Shown: positions 36,642 to 45,584, counted from the stretch's first letter. The stretch is 64,000 nt of DNA from Allobosea sp039673065 (GCF_039673065.1 NZ_JBDJKW010000001.1:248001-312000); one strand, 5' to 3'. Notes: a model not told the origin generated them from the sequence alone. Program-made: numbers and translations.

Positions 36642-37532
36642 ATGTCTCTCGTCGCCACCCTCGTTTCGGCCCACGGCCAGGCCCCGCTCGACGACGCCCT
36701 GCTGGCGCGGCTGCGTGACGCCGCCGGCGGCACTGCGACCACTGCCCGGCTCGACGGCGCGATCGCGGCCGATCTCTTCGCGGATGCCGCCGATGCGCGC
36801 AAGCTCGAAGCGGCGCTGCGCACGGCGCTCGACGGCCTGCCGGTGGACGTGATAGTCCAGCCGGCGGCGACGCGCCGGAAGCGGCTCTTCCTCGCCGACA
36901 TGGATTCCACCATGATCGGCCAGGAATGCATCGACGAGCTCGCCGACTATGTCGGGCTGCGCGAGAAGGTCTCCGACATCACCGAGCGGGCCATGCGCGG
37001 CGAGCTCGCCTTCGAGCCGGCGCTGCGCGAGCGCGTCGCGCTGCTGAAGGGCGTGCCGCTCTCGGTCATCGAGGAGATCATCCGCGAGCGCATCACGCTG
37101 ACGGCCGGCGGCCGGGAACTGGTGCGCACCATGCGCGCCAACGGCCATTACACCGCGCTGGTCTCCGGCGGCTTCACGGTGTTCACCGGGCCGATCGGCG
37201 CGATGATCGGCTTCGATGAGGATCGCTCGAACCTGCTGCTCGGACAGGACGGCCTGCTGAGCGGCGAGGTCGGCGAGCCGATCCTCGGCAAGCAGGCGAA
37301 GCTCGACACGCTGGTCGAGCTGCGCGAGCGCCTCGGCGTCGCGCCTGCCCTGACCATGGCGGTCGGCGACGGCGCCAACGATCTCGCCATGCTGGGCGAA
37401 GCGGGCCTCGGCGTCGCCTTCCGGGCCAAGCCGGCCGTCGCCGCGGCGGCCGCAGCCCGGCTCGACCATGCCGACCTCACCGCCCTGCTCTACGCCCAGG
37501 GCTACCGCGCGGACGAGATCGTCAGGGGCTGA
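36642..37532 (+). CDS. serB: Phosphoserine phosphatase
   Basis: A 296-aa HAD-superfamily enzyme for the last step of serine synthesis. The C-terminal catalytic domain has the nucleophile motif DMDSTMIGQECIDELAD (~86-102), motif II SGGFTVF, and motif IV GDGANDLAMLGEAGLGV (~245-261). The N-terminal ~75 residues replace the ACT domain of enteric SerB with a divergent version. Divergent and adjoining miaA; the arrangement is often seen in Rhizobiales. Confidence 0.95.
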   Translation: MSLVATLVSAHGQAPLDDALLARLRDAAGGTATTARLDGAIAADLFADAADARKLEAALRTALDGLPVDVIVQPAATRRKRLFLADMDSTMIGQECIDELADYVGLREKVSDITERAMRGELAFEPALRERVALLKGVPLSVIEEIIRERITLTAGGRELVRTMRANGHYTALVSGGFTVFTGPIGAMIGFDEDRSNLLLGQDGLLSGEVGEPILGKQAKLDTLVELRERLGVAPALTMAVGDGANDLAMLGEAGLGVAFRAKPAVAAAAAARLDHADLTALLYAQGYRADEIVRG

Positions 37533-37557
37533 GGCCTTCCGCCGCGCCGTCGCGCCG

Positions 37558-37899
37558 TCAGTCGACGATGAACAGCCTGGCGCCCTTCGGCGCCGTCGAG
37601 CGGTGCGGCTCGGCCTGATCGGCGACCTGATAGCTCATGCCCGGCCGCAGCACGAAGACCCGGCCATCGGCCAGCGTGGTCTCCAACTCGCCCTCGAGGC
37701 AGAGCAGGATATGCCCCTTCTCGCACCAATGGTCCGAGACGTAGCCGGGCGTATACTCGACCATCCGCACGCGGATCTGGTTGCCGTCCGGGCCGAAGCG
37801 CCGCGTCCGCCAGATCGCCTCGCCCTGCTCGCCCGCATGGTGTTCGGGCTCGATGGTCGCCCAATCGGTGGTACCGAAGGGTATGTCGCTCATTCGCAT
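37558..37899 (-). CDS. DHCW-motif cupin-fold protein
   Basis: A 113-aa single-domain cupin. The beta-barrel carries SDHWCEKGHILLCLEGE, the conserved Asp-His-Trp-Cys/His metal-site segment, and the second half GRVFVLRPGMSYQVAD...PHRS. Enzymatic role unknown for this group. The start could be 37899 or 37893 (MSDIPFGTTDW). It is convergent with serB, 25 bp away. Confidence 0.8.
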   Translation of the reverse strand: MRMSDIPFGTTDWATIEPEHHAGEQGEAIWRTRRFGPDGNQIRVRMVEYTPGYVSDHWCEKGHILLCLEGELETTLADGRVFVLRPGMSYQVADQAEPHRSTAPKGARLFIVD

Positions 37900-37954
37900 C
37901 GGGTTCACATGCTCGCTGCAGCGGAATTCGGCCTTCGCCCGCCTTGAAACGACG

Positions 37955-37976
37955 AGGGCGGCCTCGCGGCCGCCCT
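37955..37976. terminator. Hairpin downstream of degP
   Basis: Perfect 9-bp stem AGGGCGGCC (37955-37963) with GGCCGCCCT (37968-37976), 26 bp past the degP stop. U-tracts are short on both sides. Confidence 0.55.
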
Positions 37977-38002
37977 TTATCATATCGCGGTGAGGCCGAA
38001 CC

Positions 38003-39520
38003 TCACTTCATCGGCAGGGCCACGAAGCGGTCGCCGCCCTGCGGGCTGGCGATCAGCAGCAGCGCCGACTTGCGGCCTTCCTTCTTGAGGGCCTCGAGGC
38101 GCTTGGTCACGTCCTCGGGGCTGTTCACCGGCTCCTGGCCGACCTCGACCACCAGCTCGCCGACCTGGACGCGGCGATCGGCGGCGGCGGAGTTGCCGTC
38201 GACCTTGGTGATGACCACGCCCTTGGCGCCGTCCTTGATCGCGTGGCGGCGGCGCAGCTCGTCGGTCTGGGCCGAGAATTCGAGCCCGAGCGCCGCGGCG
38301 GACGCCGGCTTGGCGGCCTCGGGCGCACCCTTGGACGCCGCGGCCGCCTGGACCTTCTCGCCGTCCTCGAGCCGGCCGAGCTTGACCGTCTTGGTCTCTT
38401 CCTTGCCCTTGCGCATGATCAGGACCGGCACGTCCTTGCCGACCGGCGTCGCCGCGACGATGCGCGGTAGGTCGCGCGAATCCTTGACCTCCTTGCCGTC
38501 GAACTTGACGATCACGTCGCCGACCTCGAGCCCTGCCGGCTTGGCGGGGCCCTTGTCGTCGATGCCGGCGATCAGCGCGCCGCGCGCCTTGCCGAGGCCG
38601 AGCGCGTCGGCGGTGGTCTCGTCGACGTTCTGGATGCGCACGCCGAGCCAGCCGCGGCGGGTCTCGCCGAACTCGCGCAGCTGGTCGACGATGCTGGTCG
38701 CCAGCGACGACGGCACGGCGAAGCCGATGCCGACCGAGCCGCCGGTTGGCGAGAGGATCGCCGTGTTGATGCCGATGACCTCACCGGCCATGTTGAACAG
38801 CGGACCGCCGGAATTGCCCTTGTTGATGGCCGCGTCGGTCTGGATGTAGGTGTCGTAGGGACCCTGGTTGATGTCGCGGTTGCGCGCCGAGACGATGCCC
38901 GACGAGACCGAGCCGCCGAGGCCGAACGGGTTGCCGATCGCCATGACCGGATCGCCGATGCGCATCTTGTCGGAATCGCCGAACTTCACGAAGGGCAGCG
39001 GCTTGTCGGACTTCACCCGCAGGAGCGCGAGGTCGACCTTGCTGTCCTTGCCGACGACCTCGGCCTTCAGGCGCTGGCCGTCGCCAAACACCACGGTGAT
39101 CTCGTTGGCGTCGCCGATAACGTGGTTGTTGGTGACGACGAGGCCCGACGGATCGATGACGAAGCCCGAGCCGGCCGACTGCGAGCGGCGCTGCTGCGGC
39201 GCCTGACGCTCGCCCTGCTGGCCCTGGCCGCGGCGGTTGAAGAACTCCTCGAACAGGTCGCCGAAGGGCGTGTCCGGCCCGAGCTGGGGCAGCTGAGGCA
39301 GGGTGCGGCCGCGGCTTTCGGCGGTCGTCACGGCGGAGATGTTGACCACCGCCGGCATCACCCGCTCGGCAAGATCGGCGAGGGAGATCTGGCCCTGCAC
39401 CAGCGGTGCCGCCGCGGTGCCCTGGGCGAAGGCCGGGATCGTCAGCGGCCCGCCGAGCGCGAGACCGGCGACGACGGCGATCCGCGTCAGGGCAGAACCA
39501 TGGGGGAATGAAAGAGCCAT
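38003..39520 (-). CDS. degP: Do-family periplasmic serine protease
   Basis: A 505-aa HtrA/DegP-type protease and chaperone for envelope protein quality control. Signal peptide (LTRIAVVAGLALGGPLTIPAFAQ), a glutamine-rich segment (~95-115), then the protease domain with triad His ~133 (TNNHVIGD), Asp ~161 (KVDLALL) and Ser ~236 (GNSGGPLFN), followed by two PDZ domains. GAGG precedes the ATG at 39520. Downstream of the hflKC operon, another membrane quality-control locus. Confidence 0.94.
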   Translation of the reverse strand: MALSFPHGSALTRIAVVAGLALGGPLTIPAFAQGTAAAPLVQGQISLADLAERVMPAVVNISAVTTAESRGRTLPQLPQLGPDTPFGDLFEEFFNRRGQGQQGERQAPQQRRSQSAGSGFVIDPSGLVVTNNHVIGDANEITVVFGDGQRLKAEVVGKDSKVDLALLRVKSDKPLPFVKFGDSDKMRIGDPVMAIGNPFGLGGSVSSGIVSARNRDINQGPYDTYIQTDAAINKGNSGGPLFNMAGEVIGINTAILSPTGGSVGIGFAVPSSLATSIVDQLREFGETRRGWLGVRIQNVDETTADALGLGKARGALIAGIDDKGPAKPAGLEVGDVIVKFDGKEVKDSRDLPRIVAATPVGKDVPVLIMRKGKEETKTVKLGRLEDGEKVQAAAASKGAPEAAKPASAAALGLEFSAQTDELRRRHAIKDGAKGVVITKVDGNSAAADRRVQVGELVVEVGQEPVNSPEDVTKRLEALKKEGRKSALLLIASPQGGDRFVALPMK

Positions 39521-39674
39521 CGAAATCCTCGTGAGACTGTCACGCCGCACCGTCATAGCAGCGCAGCGGGAACCCGAACGCAACACAGAACGTCCAATTG
39601 CGGCGGAAGGTCGACGCGAACGCCCCTCCTCACGCAGTCGTGGTCGAAAGCGGCCCGGTCGCGCCGGGAAAAAC

Positions 39675-39707
39675 GCGAAGGCGGCGCGGGCGTTCCCTGC
39701 CGCCTTC
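39675..39707 (-). terminator. Terminator of the hflK-hflC-DUF2065 operon
   Basis: Perfect 10-bp stem CGAAGGCGGC (39675-39684) with GCCGCCTTCG (39698-39707), followed on the minus strand by CGTTTTTCCC; 75 bp after the DUF2065 stop. Confidence 0.8.
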
Positions 39708-39781
39708 GTGATGGATCGCGGACGGCGCCGCGTGACGTTCGTCCCGTCGCGGCCTGCGGCGAAAGCCGTGCCGCGCTGTCT

Positions 39782-39967
39782 CTAGCCCCGGACCATCCAG
39801 ACCAGCAGCACGCCGACGACGGCAGACACGATGCCGATCAGGCGCATGCGGTCCACCGGCGTCTCGGAGGCGCTGCGCAGCGCCTCCTTGGCCATTTCCG
39901 GAATCGCGGCGAACAGCAGGCCTTCGATGGCGAAGACCAGGCCGAGCGCCGCGAGAAAGTCCGTCAT
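39782..39967 (-). CDS. DUF2065-family small membrane protein (YjeT-like)
   Basis: A 61-aa protein with two hydrophobic helices (FLAALGLVFAIEGLLFAAIP and MRLIGIVSAVVGVLLVWMV) and the EG..FAA.P motif of DUF2065. Homologues sit directly after hflKC in many proteobacteria, as here (9-bp gap). It probably associates with the FtsH-HflKC membrane complex, but its function is unproven. Confidence 0.85.
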   Translation of the reverse strand: MTDFLAALGLVFAIEGLLFAAIPEMAKEALRSASETPVDRMRLIGIVSAVVGVLLVWMVRG

Positions 39968-39976
39968 CGCCGCCGA

Positions 39977-40942
39977 TCAGGGTGCGGGCGCGCGCGGCGC
40001 CACCGGCGCCGTCGCAGTGCCGTTGGCAGGCGCGGCACTGGCGCCGTTGCTGCCCGCGGCGGCACCCGGCCGGCTCCCGCTCGGATCGTTGAAGAACCGG
40101 AAGAACGGGGAGTCCGGCGAGACCAGCATACGCGTGTCACCAGCCTTGAGGCTCGCCTCATAGGCCTGCATCGAGCGATAGAAGGCGAAGAACTCGGGGT
40201 CCTTGCCGAAACCTTCCGCGAAGATGCGGTTCCGCTCGCCTTCGCCCTCGCCTCGCACCTCGTCGGCACGGCGCTGGGCCTCGGCGACGATCACGGTCGA
40301 GTTGCGCTCGGCACGGGCCCTGATCTCCTGCGCCTGCTGGGCACCGAGCGCGCGGGCCTCGGCCGCCTCGCGCTGACGCTCGGTCTGCATGCGCTGGAAG
40401 ATCGCTTGCGAGTTGGCGGCCGGCAGGTCGACGCGACGCAGCCGGACGTCCACCACCGTCATGCCGAAGCGGGCGGCCTCGCGGTTCACCTCGTCGCGGA
40501 TGCGGTTCATCAGCCGCGTGCGGTCGGTGCGCACCATCGCGGTGAAGGTCGCCTCGGCGAGCACCGAGCGGACCTGACCGTTGACGATGGAGGCCAGCTG
40601 CGAATTGGCGCGCGGGATGTTGTTGACCGCCTGGTAGAAGCGCAGCGGATCGGAGATGCGATAGCGCGTGAAGGCATCGACCACGAGACGCTTCTGGTCC
40701 GAGGCGATGATTTCCTGCGCCGGCAGGTCGAGATCGAGGATGCGGTTGTCGAGATAGACCACCTGCTCGATCGGGGCCGGCAGCTTGAAGTAGAGCCCGG
40801 GCGCGGTCGCGACCGTGCGCACCGCGCCGAAGCGCAGCACGAGGGCCGATTGCGTCTGCTGAACCACGAAGGTCGCGGCGTAGAAGACGACGACTGCGAG
40901 GCCGATGACGACCAGCGCGCCGATGCGGAGGAAGCCGTTCAT
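39977..40942 (-). CDS. hflC: Modulator of FtsH protease HflC
   Basis: A 321-aa stomatin/prohibitin-family protein: one N-terminal membrane anchor (IGALVVIGLAVVVFYAATFVV), SPFH/Band 7 domain, a long Ala/Glu/Arg-rich coiled coil (RQREAAEARALGAQQAQEIR...) and a Pro/Ala-rich C-terminal tail longer than in E. coli. With HflK it forms the cage around FtsH. Overlaps hflK (ATGA). Confidence 0.94.
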   Translation of the reverse strand: MNGFLRIGALVVIGLAVVVFYAATFVVQQTQSALVLRFGAVRTVATAPGLYFKLPAPIEQVVYLDNRILDLDLPAQEIIASDQKRLVVDAFTRYRISDPLRFYQAVNNIPRANSQLASIVNGQVRSVLAEATFTAMVRTDRTRLMNRIRDEVNREAARFGMTVVDVRLRRVDLPAANSQAIFQRMQTERQREAAEARALGAQQAQEIRARAERNSTVIVAEAQRRADEVRGEGEGERNRIFAEGFGKDPEFFAFYRSMQAYEASLKAGDTRMLVSPDSPFFRFFNDPSGSRPGAAAGSNGASAAPANGTATAPVAPRAPAP

Positions 40943-42126
40943 CGCGTGGCTCCCTGCTGCGTCTGCGGACGGGCCTGGCCGCGGTTCGGGCCGAGCTCGC
41001 CGAGCGGGAGATAGGGCACGACTCCGCTGCCGGAACCGCTTTGGTCGAGGATGATCTTGTCCATGCCGCCGAAGACGCGCTCCATGGTTTCGAGGAAGAG
41101 ACGCTCGCGCGTCACGCCCGGGGCGGCCTTGTACTGCTCGTAGACCGCGTTGAAGCGGCTGATCTGGCCGAGCGCCTCGTTGACCGTCTGGTCCTTGAAG
41201 GCTTCCGCGGCCTGCACGAGTTGGGCGGCACGGCCGCGCGCCTCGGGCACGATGCGGTTGGCGAAGGTCTCGGCCTCGTTGCGCAGGCGCTCCTGGTCGG
41301 CACGCGCCGCCTGGACGTCGCGGAAGGCGTCGATGACCTGCTGCGGCGGGTCGACCTTCTGCAGCTGCACGAGGCGGATCTGCACGCCGGCGCCATAGGT
41401 GTTGAGCGTGTCCTGCATCAGCTGCCGGACCTCGGTCTCGATCACCGCGCGATCGGTGGTCAGAACCGGCTGGATGTTGCGGCGGCCGATGATCTCGCGC
41501 ATGGCGCTCTCGGCCACGGCCTTCACCGTGCCCGGGGGGTCCTGGATGTTGAAGACATAGGCCTCCGGCTGCGCCGGATCGATCTGCCACTGCACGATCA
41601 CATCGATGTCGACGATGTTCTCGTCGCCGGTGAGCATCAGGCTCTCCTCCGCGACGTCGGTCTGGCGCGTGGTGCGCATGGCCTCGACGGTGCGGAAGCC
41701 GACTTCCGTGGTGATGACGTTGGTCACCTGCGGCTTGATCACGCTGCCGATCGGGTAAGGCAGGTTATAGTTCAGGCCCTGGCCGGTCTTGCCGACATAT
41801 TTCCCGAAGATCAGGTTGAGACCGACCTCGTTCGGGCGGACAGTGTAGACGCCGGTCGCGAGCCAGAGCAGCACGAGGGCGAGGCCGCCGAGCAGCATGC
41901 CGCGGCCACCGAGATTGCCGCCGGGCATGATCGTCTTGAGACGGTCCTGGCCGCGGCGGATGATCTCCTCGAGATCGGGGGGTGTGCCGCCGCCGGATCC
42001 ACCGCCGCTACCGCCGCCGCCCCAGGGGCCGCCGCCGTTGCCGCCGCCACTGCCACCGCCGCGCTGGCCCCAGGGACCACCTCCGCCGCTTCCTCCGCTA
42101 CCGCCGCTCTGGTTGCTCCAAGGCAT
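40939..42126 (-). CDS. hflK: Modulator of FtsH protease HflK
   Basis: A 395-aa partner of HflC. The first ~50 residues are a glycine-rich low-complexity tail (GGSGGGGPWGQRGGG...), then a membrane helix (~75-97), the SPFH domain and a coiled coil (DVQAARADQERLRNEAETFA). Gly-rich N-termini are usual for HflK. First gene of hflK-hflC-DUF2065; folA lies 560 bp upstream on the same strand. Confidence 0.94.
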   Translation of the reverse strand: MPWSNQSGGSGGSGGGGPWGQRGGGSGGGNGGGPWGGGGSGGGSGGGTPPDLEEIIRRGQDRLKTIMPGGNLGGRGMLLGGLALVLLWLATGVYTVRPNEVGLNLIFGKYVGKTGQGLNYNLPYPIGSVIKPQVTNVITTEVGFRTVEAMRTTRQTDVAEESLMLTGDENIVDIDVIVQWQIDPAQPEAYVFNIQDPPGTVKAVAESAMREIIGRRNIQPVLTTDRAVIETEVRQLMQDTLNTYGAGVQIRLVQLQKVDPPQQVIDAFRDVQAARADQERLRNEAETFANRIVPEARGRAAQLVQAAEAFKDQTVNEALGQISRFNAVYEQYKAAPGVTRERLFLETMERVFGGMDKIILDQSGSGSGVVPYLPLGELGPNRGQARPQTQQGATR

Positions 42127-42689
42127 GCCTTAGCCGTTCCTCGCTTCTGTCACCAACCGTGCATAGATGAACGGCCGCGGGTTGTCAGCGTCCCGCATTG
42201 CGCAATACGGGACTGTCGCCGTGACATGTGCACGCCACCCGGATTCGTCAACGCCGGAATTCACCTACGGTCAATGTGACGCGGACAAGAGCCACCGACT
42301 GCCCCGGTTGTTCGCACAATAGCCGGCCCGTCCGTTCCCGCCTCGCCGAGAACAGTGCAAGGTTCATGGCCGACAGACCCTGCCGGCCGCGAGCGCTATA
42401 GCGCGGAGGTAGCCCACTATAATGACTTAGCCGTCGAATCCGGCCTGGCGCGACGCTCTGCGTCGCAGCTACGCTTGGACCTGCTGGCCGCGCCATCCCT
42501 GCAGATGAAGGTGCTGCCGCTAATGCGAGACACCGCCCTTTCGTCCCGAACAGCGCTGATTGCCGCGCTGCGCCAAGGCCGGCCCGGCAACGAGGGCGAG
42601 AACCCAGCTCAACGGCCCCAGGGCGCATCCTCGCCGCGTCATCGCACTGACGTTGCCGACAATGGTTTCCCCCGCCGCGGCACGCGGCG
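42127..42689. other. 563-bp intergenic region between hflK and folA without a supported gene
   Basis: No ORF here has a ribosome binding site with convincing composition. A plus-strand frame from 42355 contains a short plausible segment (RERYSAEVAHYNDLAVESGL) but is not continued as a credible protein. It may hold the hflK promoter, or the decayed remains of a gene. GC content is a little lower than the flanks. Confidence 0.5.
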
Positions 42690-43229
42690 TCATGCGGCGC
42701 CTGGGTGCTTCTCGGTCCCCTTGCGCACGAAGCTCGCGAAGGTGAAGGGGTATTCGTCGCCCTCGCCCGGCGGATGGTGCTCTGCGGCGACGCGCGCGAA
42801 GACGCCCTCCTCCCAGACCGGGAACAGCGCATCGCCCTCTGGGCTGGCATGGACGAAGGTCAGCTCCAGCCGGTCGGCCAGCGGCAGCGCCTGGGCATAG
42901 ACCTCGCCACCACCGGCGATGATCACGGCCCGCGCGCCCGTCTCCGCCCCGATGCGCTGCGCCAGCGCCAGCGCCTCGGCGAGCGAGGCGGCGGTCTCGA
43001 CGCCCTCGGCTGCGAACTCCGCGTCGCGCGTGAGGACGATGCTGCGCCGGCCCGGCAGCGGCTTGCCGATCGACAGGAAGGTCTTGCGCCCCATGATCAT
43101 CGGGCAGCCCATGGTGATCTCGCGGAAGCGGCGCAGATCGGTGCGCAGCCGCCAGATCAGCTGGTTGTCGCGGCCGATCACGCCATTGTCGGCGATGGCG
43201 GCGACCAGCACGACGGGAAGCGTCGTCAT
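42690..43229 (-). CDS. folA: Dihydrofolate reductase
   Basis: A 179-aa enzyme regenerating tetrahydrofolate with NADPH. Typical features: VVLVAAIADNGVIGRDNQLIWRLRTDLRRF (active-site Asp at ~31 in the RTDL segment), MIMGRKTFLSIGKPLPGR, and IIAGGGEVYAQAL. Third gene of the thyA-GNAT-folA operon, so the folate oxidised by thymidylate synthase is re-reduced by a co-expressed enzyme. Confidence 0.95.
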   Translation of the reverse strand: MTTLPVVLVAAIADNGVIGRDNQLIWRLRTDLRRFREITMGCPMIMGRKTFLSIGKPLPGRRSIVLTRDAEFAAEGVETAASLAEALALAQRIGAETGARAVIIAGGGEVYAQALPLADRLELTFVHASPEGDALFPVWEEGVFARVAAEHHPPGEGDEYPFTFASFVRKGTEKHPGAA

Positions 43230-43233
43230 CGGC

Positions 43234-43716
43234 TCACGCTCCCGCGGCGAGACGGCGCAGTGTCTCGCCGTCGACCCGCTTCACGGTCCACTCGCTCTGC
43301 GCCACGGCGCCGATCGCGCGATAGAACACGCGCGACGGCTCGTTCCAGTTCAGCACCCACCAGGCGAAGCGCGACAGGCCTTCCTCGACGCAACGTCGCG
43401 CCAGGCGCACCATCAGCGCCTTGCCGATGCCGCGGCCGCGCTGGCCGGGGCGGACATAGAGATCCTCGAGCCAGATGCCGTGCCGGCCGGTGAAGGTCGA
43501 ATAGGTGTAGAACCACAAGGCGAAGCCGACCGGCTCGCCGTCCCATTCCGCGATATCGCAGAACACCTTCGGCTCCGGGGCGAACAGCGCCGCGGCGATG
43601 TCGGCCTCGCCGGCCTCGACCTCGTGCAGCAGCTTCTCGTACTCGGCCAGCTCGCGGACGAAGCCGAGCACGAGCCCGGCCTCGCCCGGCCGGACGGGTC
43701 GGATGGTCAGGCTCAT
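43234..43716 (-). CDS. GNAT-family N-acetyltransferase
   Basis: A 160-aa acetyltransferase: the acetyl-CoA motif RPGQRGRGIGKALMVRLAR (~89-107), preceded by WLEDLYV and followed by WWVLNWNEPSRVFYRAIGA. This pattern resembles the diamine/spermidine and thialysine acetyltransferase (SAT-like) group. Its ATG overlaps the thyA stop (ATGA) and its stop is 4 bp before folA, placing it inside the thymidylate operon without an evident metabolic reason. Confidence 0.88.
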   Translation of the reverse strand: MSLTIRPVRPGEAGLVLGFVRELAEYEKLLHEVEAGEADIAAALFAPEPKVFCDIAEWDGEPVGFALWFYTYSTFTGRHGIWLEDLYVRPGQRGRGIGKALMVRLARRCVEEGLSRFAWWVLNWNEPSRVFYRAIGAVAQSEWTVKRVDGETLRRLAAGA

Positions 43717-44507
43717 ATCGCGATCGGCGCCTTGATCGTCGGATGCGGCTCGTAGCCCTCGATCACCACGTCCTCGAAGCGGAAATCCTCGAGCCGCGTC
43801 ACCGCCGGGTTGAGCGAGAGCCGCGGCAGCGCCCGCGGCGTCCGCGCGAGCTGCTCGCGCGTCTGATCGAGATGGTTGAGGTAGAGATGCGTGTCGCCGA
43901 AGGAGTGCACGAAGTCGCCGACACCGAGCCCCGTGACCTGCGCGACCATATGGGTCAGCAGCGCATAGCTCGCGATGTTGAACGGAACGCCGAGGAAGAC
44001 GTCGGCCGAGCGCTGGTAGAGCTGGCAGGATAGCCGCCCCTCGACCACGAAGAACTGGAACAGGCAGTGGCAGGGCGCCAGCGCCATCTTCGGGATGTCG
44101 GCCGGGTTCCAGGCCGAGATCACCAGCCGGCGCGAATCCGGATTGCGGCGGATCTCGTCGACCAGCCAGGCGATCTGGTCGATGGTGCTGCCGTCCGGCG
44201 CCGGCCAGGAGCGCCATTGCCTACCGTAGACGGGGCCGAGATCGCCGTTCTCGTCGGCCCACTCATCCCAGATCGAGACGCCGTGCTCCTGCAGGTAGCG
44301 CACATTGGTGTCGCCGCGCAGGAACCAGATCAGCTCGTGGATGATCGACTTCAGGTGCAGCTTCTTGGTCGTCACCAGCGGGAAGCCCTCCCGCAGGTCG
44401 AAGCGCATCTGGTGGCCGAACAGCGCGAGCGTGCCCGTGCCGGTGCGGTCGTCCTTGCGGACGCCTTCGTCGAGCACGCGCTGGAGCAGGGCCTGATACT
44501 GGTGCAT
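43713..44507 (-). CDS. thyA: Thymidylate synthase
   Basis: A 264-aa enzyme, the same length as E. coli ThyA, methylating dUMP to dTMP with methylene-tetrahydrofolate. DDRTGTGT (~20-27), the catalytic Cys146 in LAPCHCLFQF, and QRSADVFLGVPFNIASYALL and FGDTHLYLNH are visible. First gene of thyA-GNAT-folA. A longer upstream open frame is not family-like; the ATG at 44507 is the family start. Confidence 0.96.
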   Translation of the reverse strand: MHQYQALLQRVLDEGVRKDDRTGTGTLALFGHQMRFDLREGFPLVTTKKLHLKSIIHELIWFLRGDTNVRYLQEHGVSIWDEWADENGDLGPVYGRQWRSWPAPDGSTIDQIAWLVDEIRRNPDSRRLVISAWNPADIPKMALAPCHCLFQFFVVEGRLSCQLYQRSADVFLGVPFNIASYALLTHMVAQVTGLGVGDFVHSFGDTHLYLNHLDQTREQLARTPRALPRLSLNPAVTRLEDFRFEDVVIEGYEPHPTIKAPIAI

Positions 44508-44673
44508 GGCGATTCCCGGAAAGCAGCGGGGCACCTTATCCGCCTTCCCCGTCCGCGCGTAGCCCGCAGCCTGCAGCCATCCACGGTGTCGCGGGCGGAA
44601 CCGGTCGCGGCGGCGCGACGTTGGGACAGCGAGCCCAGACCGTGCCAATCCGCTTTCAGGAGGCCAAGCCGCC

Positions 44674-44976
44674 ATGTCCAGACGCCATCTCGCCCCCGCG
44701 CTCGCCCTCGCCTTCTCCATGGCCGCCGGCAGCGCCATTGCCCAGACGCAGACAGCGCCCGACGCCGCGATCAGCCTCGACGAGGCGCGCCGCATCGCCA
44801 CCCAGAACGGCCTCGTCCGCGTCGAGAAGATCGAGCTCGACGATGGCGTCTGGGAGGTGAAGGGCCGCGACAATGTCGGCGCCGAGATCGAGATCGAGCT
44901 GCGCGCCGACAATGGCAACATCATCAAGATCGAGCGCGACCGCCCGGTGACCGCCGGCACCCCGCCGCGCTCCTGA
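44674..44976 (+). CDS. Small exported PepSY-domain protein
   Basis: A 100-aa protein with signal peptide (MSRRHLAPALALAFSMAAGSAIAQ) and a single PepSY domain: SLDEARRIATQNGLVRVEKIEL, DDGVWEVKGRDN, NGNIIKIERDR. Small periplasmic PepSY proteins bind or inhibit peptidases or sense peptides; the specific role is unknown. A shorter paralogue follows at 45124. GGAGG precedes the ATG. Divergent from thyA. Confidence 0.82.
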   Translation: MSRRHLAPALALAFSMAAGSAIAQTQTAPDAAISLDEARRIATQNGLVRVEKIELDDGVWEVKGRDNVGAEIEIELRADNGNIIKIERDRPVTAGTPPRS

Positions 44977-45123
44977 TCGCGGTCCGCGATCACGCGATCG
45001 CGATCGGATGTGACGCTTCTGAGCCGGCGCAGCAGTTGCAATGCGCCGCGCCAGGGGCGATCTCGGCGGGGAATGACGAGGCACCCCTTCGCGGCCTGCC
45101 TCGCGCCCCGACGAGGCTTTCCC

Positions 45124-45426
45124 ATGACCAGATCCGCCATGCTGGCCGCGCTGCCGGCCCTACTCCTCATCGCCGCGGTTCCGGCCGCGCCGGCCTTGGC
45201 CAGCGGCGCGCCGCGCGCAGAGATCGGCATCTCCGCCTTGCCGCAGCGTCCGGCGGCCCCCGTGATCAGCGAGGATGTCGCGCGCACCATCGCGTTCGAG
45301 CACGGCATGGTCCATGTCGAGGAGATCGCGCTGATCGACGGCCGCTGGGAGCTCGGCGGGCGTGACCGCGCCGGCATGGAGCTGGTGCTCGACCTCTGCG
45401 GGCTCGACGGCGCCGTGATCCCCTGA
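45124..45426 (+). CDS. Small exported protein, diverged PepSY-like paralogue of the preceding gene
   Basis: A 100-aa protein with signal peptide (MTRSAMLAALPALLLIAAVP...LAS) and a domain aligning with the previous gene: DVARTIAFEHGMVHVEEIAL, IDGRWELGGRDRAG, ELVLDLCGLDGAVI. It keeps the helix-strand-strand order but has lost charged PepSY residues and gained a Cys near the end. Tandem duplication followed by divergence is the simplest origin; the two genes are 147 bp apart. Confidence 0.7.
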   Translation: MTRSAMLAALPALLLIAAVPAAPALASGAPRAEIGISALPQRPAAPVISEDVARTIAFEHGMVHVEEIALIDGRWELGGRDRAGMELVLDLCGLDGAVIP

Positions 45427-45571
45427 CTGTCCCAGGGACGGCGCCTGCCGGCGGTCTGCCCCCTCACCCGGCCGCGCTGCTGAGACTAGCGCGGATTTGT
45501 CCGATGGATTTCGCGGGCAGATTTCGCGGGAATGATGCGCGCGGCATCTTCCCCTCCGGAACGGACCACCC

Positions 45572-45577
45572 TATATT
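45572..45577 (+). promoter_or_regulatory. Candidate -10 of the ssrA promoter
   Basis: TATATT stands about 8 bases before the predicted 5' end of the acceptor piece. No good -35 element is seen 17 bp upstream. Confidence 0.4.
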
Positions 45578-45584
45578 CGTCGTG

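Noticed and set aside
41990..42120. GGC/CCG-rich repeat cluster that looks like a tandem repeat
   Set aside because: It encodes the usual glycine-rich N-terminal tail of HflK; the repeat is coding, not a CRISPR or structural array.
42248..42850. 200-aa minus-strand frame and overlapping plus-strand frame upstream of hflK
   Set aside because: Arg/Ser-rich shadows without ribosome binding sites; they overlap the folA end.
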